From Candidatus Lithacetigena glycinireducens (GTDB taxonomy: Bacteria > Coprothermobacterota > HKB111): 9,558 bases of DNA. Below the pieces are notes generated by a model, which saw only the letters and a list, made by a program, of their open reading frames with translations, was not told the DNA's origin and searched no databases. Positions 1 through 5,437 of this stretch are shown piece by piece. A program made the translations under genes and the position numbers. The stretch is from assembly GCA_018725485.1 (NCBI GenBank), contig QLUP01000032.1, positions 1 through 9,558 of the forward strand. Direction: 5' to 3'. Positions within the stretch are counted from its first letter, which is position 1. Each line of letters begins with the position of its first letter.

Positions 1-10
1 TACTAAATGT

Positions 11-97
11 GCCGAAGTGGCGGAATTGGCAGACGCGCTACGTTCAGGGCGTAGTGGGAAAATCCTCGTGGGGGTTCGACTCCCCCCTTCGGCACCA
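11..97 (+). tRNA. tRNA-Leu, anticodon CAG, CCA encoded
   Basis: A complete class II tRNA that decodes CUG leucine codons. The acceptor stem GCCGAAG (11-17) pairs with CTTCGGC (87-93), the discriminator base is A94, and CCA is encoded at 95-97. The anticodon stem CTACG (38-42) pairs with CGTAG (50-54) around the loop TTCAGGG, placing the anticodon CAG at 45-47. The long variable arm (about 55-69) is typical of leucine tRNAs. The T stem GGGGG (70-74) pairs with CCCCC (82-86) around TTCGACT. Its promoter lies left of the window. The murC start codon is only 10 bases past the CCA, so the two are probably co-transcribed. Confidence 0.98.
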
Positions 98-107
98 ATA
101 ATTTTAT

Positions 108-1505
108 ATGCTTAAAGACTCAATTATTCTCAAAGATGTTAAAAAAGTTCACCTTATAGGAATCAAGGGAAGAGGAGTGGTTTCTTTAGCTAACCTTCTC
201 TGTCATCTCGGTTTGGAAGTTACAGGTTCAGACACCTCTGAAACCTACCTTACCGATAAATTGCTTTCCAGGTTACCAGTAAAGGTTTTTGAAGGTTTTA
301 ACCAGGAAAATATCACTGCAGCTACAGATTTAATTGTATCCTCAGTTGTTTATTACGACTACCGCAACCATCTTCCTTTGCTAAACAACCCAGAAGTTGA
401 CCACTCCCTTAAAAACCATCTTAATATTTATGCTTACCCCCAGTTTGTAGGCAAACTGTTCCAGGAATCCCGTGGTATCGCTATTTCGGGTACTCATGGA
501 AAAACTACCACTACCGCTCTTACAGGTTTAATTTTTGAAAGAGGGGGCTTAGACCCAACCACTATATGCGGTGGAGAAATAATTGAATGGGAAGCTAATA
601 GTCGTGTTGGAAAGAGTAATTACTTCATTCTGGAAGCTGACGAATACCGCGAATCCTTTTTAAACTATGAACCAGAAATACTGGTGGTGGGGTCGTTAAG
701 CTACGACCACCCAGATTATTTTAAATCCTTCGACGATTATCTATCTGCTTATGTAAAACTTGTTAAACAGGTTAAACCAGGAGGCATTATTTTTGTCCTG
801 GGAGATAACCCCAACTCCCTTAAAGCTGTTGAGTCTTTTGATAAAAACAAGATTATCACTTATGGGGTTTCTAAAGGTATGGATTTGACCATTCCTGAAA
901 GACAGGTTAACAATGGTTTTCAACAGTTTACCGTTCAATATAACGGTAAGTATGTAGGAAAATTCTCTTTTCCCCTTCCGGGTGTAGGATACCTGCAAAA
1001 TGCTTTGGTTTCTATCGGTATAGCTCTGGAAAAAGGGGTAAACCTTAAAGCAATAGAGTCCTCGCTTAAAGATTACCAGGGTACTAAAAGACGCTTTGAG
1101 TTAAAAAGACGAACTCCCTATCTGGTAATTGACGATTATGCCGGACTTCCCAGAGAAATTGAAACCACCCTTAAAGGTGTCCGGGAGTTTTACCCAAAAA
1201 GTACCATCTGGGCAGTATTTCAACCGCATACTTATAGTAGAACCGAAGCGCTCCTGGAGGATTTAGCCAAATCCCTGAATTATGCTGACAGGGCAGTGAT
1301 TCTTAATATCTATGCTCCCCCCCGGGAAAAGGAAGGAAAAGTTCATTCTCTTGATTTGGTAAAACTGCTCGGAAAAAAAGGTATCTACCAGAAAACTAAT
1401 TCAGAAGCTGTCGATTATTTACGGAACGAAGTAAAAGATAATGATGTAATAATTACCATGGGTATAGGAGAGGTCTGGCCGGTGGCAGATGCCCTGTCAC
1501 TTTAA
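108..1505 (+). CDS. murC: MurC-type UDP-N-acetylmuramate:L-alanine ligase, divergent
   Basis: A 465-residue cytoplasmic Mur ligase. MurC adds L-alanine to UDP-MurNAc with ATP, the first peptide step of peptidoglycan precursor synthesis. Visible in order: a Gly-rich UDP-binding loop GIKGRG (18-23) with a VTGSD strand (38-42), the P-loop GTHGKTTT (128-135), EADEY (176-180), DHPDYF (200-205), QNA (297-299), KRRFE (327-331), DDY (342-344) and FQPHTYSRT (371-379). The GIKG loop and EADEY/DHPDYF style resemble the Mpl-like MurC branch I recall from Patescibacteria and other deep lineages; this is memory, not a search. Oddities: the usual HN of HNxxN is G294-Y295, the HH of DDYxHHP is G346-L347, and the Asn of the TNI motif is S196. 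The start at 108 is the only good candidate; it has no Shine-Dalgarno sequence and lies 10 bases after the tRNA. The end overlaps the convergent lipoprotein gene by 9 bp. MurC class is likely; exact substrate is less sure. Confidence 0.88.
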   Translation: MLKDSIILKDVKKVHLIGIKGRGVVSLANLLCHLGLEVTGSDTSETYLTDKLLSRLPVKVFEGFNQENITAATDLIVSSVVYYDYRNHLPLLNNPEVDHSLKNHLNIYAYPQFVGKLFQESRGIAISGTHGKTTTTALTGLIFERGGLDPTTICGGEIIEWEANSRVGKSNYFILEADEYRESFLNYEPEILVVGSLSYDHPDYFKSFDDYLSAYVKLVKQVKPGGIIFVLGDNPNSLKAVESFDKNKIITYGVSKGMDLTIPERQVNNGFQQFTVQYNGKYVGKFSFPLPGVGYLQNALVSIGIALEKGVNLKAIESSLKDYQGTKRRFELKRRTPYLVIDDYAGLPREIETTLKGVREFYPKSTIWAVFQPHTYSRTEALLEDLAKSLNYADRAVILNIYAPPREKEGKVHSLDLVKLLGKKGIYQKTNSEAVDYLRNEVKDNDVIITMGIGEVWPVADALSL

Positions 1506-1886
1506 AACCCCAGCATCCTGGACCTCTAAGAAAACATAACTATCAGAAATTTTTACGAAAACTTCTAATCTCACTGGCACACCTAAATCAGCTTCGTTAA
1601 AAGGGTTTAATCCTCCAGTATAACCACCAACATAGATGGCTCCTGTTTTATCCTTTAATAACCATAACTCTCCTAATTTTGAGGGTGGCTCTTTTATTCT
1701 TTCATCTTTCTGAAAACCCCAGAACTCCCCAATAACCACAATTCTCTGGTTTTCATACTTCTGGGGATTCTTTAAGATACTGCTTATAGACACACTGCCA
1801 TCCTGGTTTTCAGACCGACAGGCATTAAGACCTGCTAAAAGGGTTAATATCAGCAAAAATAAGGTAATTCTTTTTAAATAAAACAT
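1497..1886 (-). CDS. Small lipoprotein with probable OB-fold domain
   Basis: A 129-residue predicted lipoprotein of unknown function. A positively charged N-terminus (K5, R6) and a hydrophobic stretch (about 8-20) lead to the lipobox-like L20-N21-A22-C23, so Cys23 would be lipidated and the mature protein held on the outer face of the cytoplasmic membrane. The mature part (about 33-129) begins with a short helix segment ILKNPQKY, then alternating strands (RIVVIGEFWGF, ELWLLKDKTGAIYVGGY, VPVRLEVFVKI, YVFLEVQDAGVL). This resembles the small OB-fold domains in many secreted bacterial proteins, where 'the domain of size about 90 residues follows a lipobox'. This is a resemblance only; no catalytic residues are evident. 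A near-perfect Shine-Dalgarno sequence precedes the ATG. It is monocistronic, convergent with murC and divergent from the lipid kinase gene. Confidence 0.85.
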   Translation of the reverse strand: MFYLKRITLFLLILTLLAGLNACRSENQDGSVSISSILKNPQKYENQRIVVIGEFWGFQKDERIKEPPSKLGELWLLKDKTGAIYVGGYTGGLNPFNEADLGVPVRLEVFVKISDSYVFLEVQDAGVLK

Positions 1887-1889
1887 AAA

Positions 1890-1899
1890 AACCTCCTTT
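1890..1899 (-). promoter_or_regulatory. Strong Shine-Dalgarno site of the lipoprotein gene
   Basis: Read on the minus strand this is AAAGGAGGTT, an almost full match to the 16S anti-Shine-Dalgarno sequence. It ends three bases before the ATG of the lipoprotein gene, with the GGAGG core five bases away. It shows that the host uses classical ribosome binding, which makes the lack of such a site at 108 and 1982 notable. Confidence 0.85.
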
Positions 1900-1970
1900 A
1901 TAATCTAATAAGAATAACATATTTAATTGAATAAAGACTATTTTCCTGTTACTTATAGCTACCACTGGTT

Positions 1971-1976
1971 TATAAT
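1971..1976 (+). promoter_or_regulatory. TATAAT -10 box of the lipid kinase gene
   Basis: A consensus TATAAT on the plus strand, with its last base five bases before the ATG at 1982. Transcription usually starts about 7 bases after the -10 box, which falls at or next to the A of this ATG, so the transcript would be leaderless. No convincing -35 box is seen 16-18 bases upstream. The A+T-rich region gives TATAAT by chance fairly easily, so the call rests on its exact position plus the absence of any Shine-Dalgarno sequence. Confidence 0.5.
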
Positions 1977-1981
1977 ATAGC

Positions 1982-2779
1982 ATGGAGTTAACAGTCCTGT
2001 ACCCACACACTAAAAGCAAGTTTATGGCTAAGTATTTACTTCACCAACATAAAATCAGGTGGGTTAAAATAGGTGAAGAGATACCCGACACTCCCCTGCT
2101 GGTTACTGCGGGTGGTGATGGAACCATTAATTATGCTGTTAATAATATAAACTTAGATAAAACTAAACTTTTAGTTCTCCCTTTAGGGCGAGGTAACGCT
2201 TTTGCCAGGATTTTTAATCTTCATATAGGCCTGCTATCTGACAACGATATCCTCACCGGTGTGGAGTTGGAAGCTCCACTCATGGAAGCCAACAATCTCC
2301 TGGCTATTTTTGGCGCGGGTATAGGTAAAGGTGGAGAGGTTGTGCACTATGCTAACCCTTATTCTCAATTTGGATTTCCATCCTACCTTTTAAGCGCCAT
2401 AAAAGCTATCCAGACCAATCCCTCCCATAATTTCAGAATTAATAATATCCTTTACGATGATTTGTTAACAGCAGAGATTTCTCTCTGGGGTAAGTCTGGC
2501 TTTGGTTTGCCTTATACTAATAACCCCGCTTTTGGTCCTTACCTGACCATGATAAAAGGAAACCCTTTAATGGCCGCTTTCAAATTTTTACTGGGCCAAT
2601 TTCCGGATTGGGAAGGAGCAACAACTATAAAAGGAGATGCATTTACCCTGGAAACCGAAAAAGAGATTAATGCTCATATTGATGGAGAAAGCTTTTTAAC
2701 CCGTTATTTAGAAGTAAAATTATCTACCAAAAAGGTAAAAATTATCAAGCCTCAAATTAATTCATTTACCAATTTTTGA
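1982..2779 (+). CDS. Diacylglycerol kinase catalytic-domain (YegS/DgkB-like) lipid kinase
   Basis: A 265-residue protein of the DAGK_cat family, which phosphorylates lipid alcohols such as diacylglycerol at the membrane with ATP. Seen: the nucleotide-binding motif GGDGT (44-48) in a TAGGDGTIN context, LPLGRGNAFAR (66-76) matching the usual PxGTGNDFAR loop, a Gly-rich segment GAGIGKGGEV (111-120), and DGE at 234-236 in the C-terminal beta-sandwich, a conserved feature of DgkB/YegS enzymes. It is somewhat shorter than the usual roughly 290-310 residues. Oddities: GTGND is GRGNA, and the DGxL motif normally found before the last third is absent (region 175-195). The ATG at 1982 has no Shine-Dalgarno sequence but sits just after a TATAAT; ATG at 2024 (Met15) is a weaker alternative. 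The end overlaps murD by 28 bp tail to tail. Substrate unknown: diacylglycerol or another lipid. Confidence 0.85.
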   Translation: MELTVLYPHTKSKFMAKYLLHQHKIRWVKIGEEIPDTPLLVTAGGDGTINYAVNNINLDKTKLLVLPLGRGNAFARIFNLHIGLLSDNDILTGVELEAPLMEANNLLAIFGAGIGKGGEVVHYANPYSQFGFPSYLLSAIKAIQTNPSHNFRINNILYDDLLTAEISLWGKSGFGLPYTNNPAFGPYLTMIKGNPLMAAFKFLLGQFPDWEGATTIKGDAFTLETEKEINAHIDGESFLTRYLEVKLSTKKVKIIKPQINSFTNF

Positions 2780-4104
2780 AATATTTCTCCCCGTTCTTCA
2801 AAGTTAGAGAACTGGTCAAATGATGCGCAAGCTGGAGAAAGTAAGACAGTATCGCCCTTTTTAGATTTCTCATAAGCTAATTGAACCGCCTCTGGGAGAT
2901 TTTCCAGCATAAAATAATTACTAAATCCAGCTAAGCAGAGCGCTTCAGCAATTTTATATTTAGTACTTCCTATAAGATAGACATGTACGACATTGTTATC
3001 ATAAATTTCTTTACCCATTTCTGAAAAGTCAATGTTCTTATCACTTCCACCTAAAATAAGGTGCTTGGGTCCTGGCACAGCTTTTAAGGCGGTAATGGTA
3101 GCCTGAGGGGTGGTGGCCTTAGAGTCATTTATATAGACTACGCCTTTTAATTCCCTGACTTTCTGTAAACGGTGAGGTAATCCGCTGAAATCTTTAATGG
3201 CTTTGGCTATTTGTAGAGATTGGACACCTACAAAAGAGGTTGCTGAAACAGCTGCCAGAACATTTTGCAGGTTGTGAAGCCCCGGTAAAGGTATATCTTT
3301 AATAGAAATCACCTGGGTTTCTTCACCTTCATAACGGGTATAAATAATATCATTTTTTACGAAAGACCCCTCCAGTCCATGCTCCTTAGTGGAGAAATAA
3401 GCTTTACGGGTATTAGCTTTTTCCATTAAAATCTGCACTTTGGTATCATCTAAGTTACCAATAAGCAAATCAGAAGGACCCATATTCTTAAAAAGGCGAG
3501 AGATGGTGGTTTCAAATTCTTCAAGGGTGCTATGCCTATCCAGATGATCGGGAAAAATATTGAGAATCAGGGCAATTCGGGGACAAAACGCATCAATAGA
3601 TTCCAGTTGAAAAGAGCTGACTTCCACTACCAACCAACCAGCAAATGAAACCCTGGAAATAACTTCGGTTAAAGCTGGTCGTATATTACCTCCCAGGCCG
3701 GTTGGAATGCCTGAGTCCTTAAGTATTTTGTAAATAAGTGATGTGGTAGTGCTTTTTCCATGCGTTTCACTTACCGCAATTATGGGAGTTCTGGTATTCC
3801 GATAAGCTAACTCGAGCTCTCCCCAAATTGGTATTCCTTTTCTTTTAGCTTCTTTAATTAACGGGATTCCAGGGGAAACCCCCGGGCTTAGAATTATCAA
3901 TTCTGTTTCTTCTAACAAATCTAAGGGATGTTTTCCCAGAACCAGTTGAACCTCATTCAGGGGGGGCTCATTAAAAAAATCTTTAACGGTAAGCTTCAAA
4001 TCAGTTCCTGTTACTTTAGCTCCTTTACTCAGCAAAAGCTTAGCAGAACCTATCCCGCTATCAGCTAAACCCACAATCAGACATTTTTTTCCTTCATATT
4101 CCAT
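2752..4104 (-). CDS. murD: MurD-type UDP-MurNAc-L-alanine:D-glutamate ligase with altered P-loop
   Basis: A 450-residue cytoplasmic Mur ligase, the usual MurD length. MurD adds D-glutamate to UDP-MurNAc-L-Ala with ATP. Seen: a Rossmann-like N-terminal domain with VGLADSG (11-17) and LSPGVSPGIP (72-81), GELELAY (95-101), the ATP region around GKSTTT (116-121), GGNI (138-141), EVSSFQLE (161-168), PDHLDRH (185-191), HNLQN (277-281), GLPHR (308-312), NDSKAT (326-331), GGSDK (352-356) and the C-terminal SPACASFDQF (423-432), diagnostic of MurD. Oddities: the canonical TGTNGK P-loop reads SETHGK (112-117), so the first Gly is E113 and the Asn is H115. The normally carbamylated Lys after the DHLD motif aligns with I201. 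GNIG is GNIR. It has a GAAGGTG Shine-Dalgarno sequence inside the end of murF, which it overlaps by 11 bp. Last gene of a four-gene operon. Confidence 0.92.
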   Translation of the reverse strand: MEYEGKKCLIVGLADSGIGSAKLLLSKGAKVTGTDLKLTVKDFFNEPPLNEVQLVLGKHPLDLLEETELIILSPGVSPGIPLIKEAKRKGIPIWGELELAYRNTRTPIIAVSETHGKSTTTSLIYKILKDSGIPTGLGGNIRPALTEVISRVSFAGWLVVEVSSFQLESIDAFCPRIALILNIFPDHLDRHSTLEEFETTISRLFKNMGPSDLLIGNLDDTKVQILMEKANTRKAYFSTKEHGLEGSFVKNDIIYTRYEGEETQVISIKDIPLPGLHNLQNVLAAVSATSFVGVQSLQIAKAIKDFSGLPHRLQKVRELKGVVYINDSKATTPQATITALKAVPGPKHLILGGSDKNIDFSEMGKEIYDNNVVHVYLIGSTKYKIAEALCLAGFSNYFMLENLPEAVQLAYEKSKKGDTVLLSPACASFDQFSNFEERGEIFQKLVNELI

Positions 4105-5437
4105 TATTTAGCACCTTCAATATCTCTTCCATATTAACCCCTCGAGAACCCTTGATAAGCACCAGGTCATCTGGCTTAAGGTTCTCTTTTAACCACCTAC
4201 CTGCCATTTTGGAGTCATTAAAATGGTTGCCCGGGGTACCTTTTGAACGAAATAACCTGGCGTTTTCTCCAACCGTGATAAGTACCTGGGGTGCTAAACC
4301 CTCAATAATTGGAGCAAATTTCCTGTGCTCCTCTTCTGCCAGTAACCCCAGTTCTCGCATCTCTCCCAGTATTAAAATCTTTCTTTTGCCTTCAAGATTA
4401 CTGAACAATTCAAGCGAAGCTTTTAAAGACAGGGAGTTAGAATTATAATAATCTACCAATAAGGTAGCTCCGAAACACTGTTTCTTTTCCATCCTGCCCC
4501 AGATTGGCTTAAAATTGGTTAAAGCTTTAGTTCCTTCCAGAGGAGGAATACCCATAAGGAAACCAATTGCTAAAGCACCTAAAGAGTTCATTGCCATATG
4601 CTTCCCCATTACATCTTTCATAAAATAATTGACCCCTCCTTCCGGGGTTGAGGCTATTATTTCCGTTCCTTCCAGGCTGGAATTAATTTTTTTCATCCTG
4701 AAATCCCGCCCCTTATAACCATAGGTAATAATCTTCTTTAAGCAACTACTACCCAACGACATAACCAGTTTATCATCAGCATTTAATACCACCCAGCCAG
4801 TTTCGGAAATTGATTTCAGCAAAACCCCCCCCTCTTCTTCTTTGACCCCTTCTAAAGAGCCAAAATATTCGGTATGAGAGGGACCAAGGGCAGTAATTAT
4901 TGCCGCTGATGGTTTTATAATGTCAACCAAAAGATTCAAATCACCTATTTTTTGAGCTCCATACTCTACCACTCTAACCTGTGGATTTTCTTCATCATTA
5001 AGTAGGTATAGAGGTATACCTATCTCGGTATTCATATTACCCGGTGTTGCGCTTACCTGGTATTTGCAGGACAATACTTCTCTTATCATTTCTTTGGTGG
5101 TAGTTTTACCCACACTTCCACCTACTCCAATAGTAAAGGTTGGGTTTTTTTGAGAAACCCATTTACCCAGGATAATTAAAGCTGAGAGCGTATTCTCTAC
5201 GATTATTTCCAAGGGGAAAACGCTCATTTTTTCTTTCAGCAAGGCTCCTTTAGCACCCCTCTCCTGAGCATCAGCACAAAAGAGATGCCCATCGGTATTC
5301 TCACCTTTTAAAGCAACAAAAAAAGACCCCTCTCGGGCCTCCCTTGAATCAGAAACATAATGGGAAAAACTGATACCTTCGTCCCCTATGAGTTTCCCTG
5401 AAACTATCTGGTTTAATAAACCTGCTTCAATTAACAT
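4094..5437 (-). CDS. murF: MurF-type UDP-MurNAc-tripeptide:D-alanyl-D-alanine ligase, divergent active site
   Basis: A 447-residue cytoplasmic ligase of normal MurF length. MurF adds D-Ala-D-Ala to UDP-MurNAc-tripeptide with ATP, completing the pentapeptide. Seen: N-terminal substrate domain with SDSREAREGSFFVAL (29-43) and GHLF (50-53), the P-loop GSVGKTTTK (107-115), GNMNTEIGIPL (133-143), EYGA (158-161), GPSH (185-188), GKH..N (278-284), GRMEK (314-318), DYYNSNS (329-335), LGEMRELG (357-364) and KGSRGVNMEEIL (429-440). Oddities: the carbamylated Lys of the usual AKAE stretch aligns with E202 (K199 is nearby), the following Glu with G204, the Asn of TNxG with A183, the first Asn of HNxxN with M281, and NANP with NSNS. 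A run of eight G (plus-strand C, about 4825-4832) encodes part of this region, but the frame continues correctly. Start overlaps the methyltransferase by 11 bp; Shine-Dalgarno is weak. Confidence 0.92.
   Translation of the reverse strand: MLIEAGLLNQIVSGKLIGDEGISFSHYVSDSREAREGSFFVALKGENTDGHLFCADAQERGAKGALLKEKMSVFPLEIIVENTLSALIILGKWVSQKNPTFTIGVGGSVGKTTTKEMIREVLSCKYQVSATPGNMNTEIGIPLYLLNDEENPQVRVVEYGAQKIGDLNLLVDIIKPSAAIITALGPSHTEYFGSLEGVKEEEGGVLLKSISETGWVVLNADDKLVMSLGSSCLKKIITYGYKGRDFRMKKINSSLEGTEIIASTPEGGVNYFMKDVMGKHMAMNSLGALAIGFLMGIPPLEGTKALTNFKPIWGRMEKKQCFGATLLVDYYNSNSLSLKASLELFSNLEGKRKILILGEMRELGLLAEEEHRKFAPIIEGLAPQVLITVGENARLFRSKGTPGNHFNDSKMAGRWLKENLKPDDLVLIKGSRGVNMEEILKVLNNGI
4112..4118 (-). 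promoter_or_regulatory. Shine-Dalgarno site of murD inside murF
   Basis: Read on the minus strand this is GAAGGTG, seven bases before the murD ATG and within the last codons of murF. It supports the chosen murD start and independent or coupled reinitiation at the 11-bp overlap. Confidence 0.7.

Noticed and set aside
741-998. 85-codon minus-strand open frame inside murC
   Set aside because: Lies wholly opposite a well-conserved coding region, shows no recognisable motif and has no ribosome binding site.
108-1505. Reading the first ligase as Mpl (muropeptide recycling ligase) instead of MurC
   Set aside because: The GIKG loop and EADEY/DHPDYF style are Mpl-like, but the C-terminal FQPHTYSRT and NIYAPPRE segments fit MurC better. 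Mpl activity remains a possibility to test.
1508-1521. Small inverted repeat (CCAG...CTGG) after murC, a possible terminator
   Set aside because: Only four base pairs of stem and no T run follows on either strand; too weak to call.
1887-1970. Minus-strand promoter for the lipoprotein gene (TTCAAT with TAGATT 18 bases on)
   Set aside because: Both boxes are poor matches in an A+T-rich stretch and the implied start falls too near the ribosome binding site; a promoter must exist here but I cannot place it.
1825-2019. 64-codon minus-strand open frame across the lipoprotein start and lipid kinase start
   Set aside because: It crosses the promoter region and two supported genes in another frame, and its sequence is low in recognisable features.
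4152-4448. 98-codon plus-strand open frame opposite murF
   Set aside because: Antisense shadow of a conserved MurF C-terminal domain, without start signals.
4825-4832. Run of eight C (G on the coding strand) in murF, a possible frameshift site
   Set aside because: MurF motifs continue in the same frame on both sides, so there is no sign of an indel. It still deserves a read-level check because it adjoins the E202 substitution.
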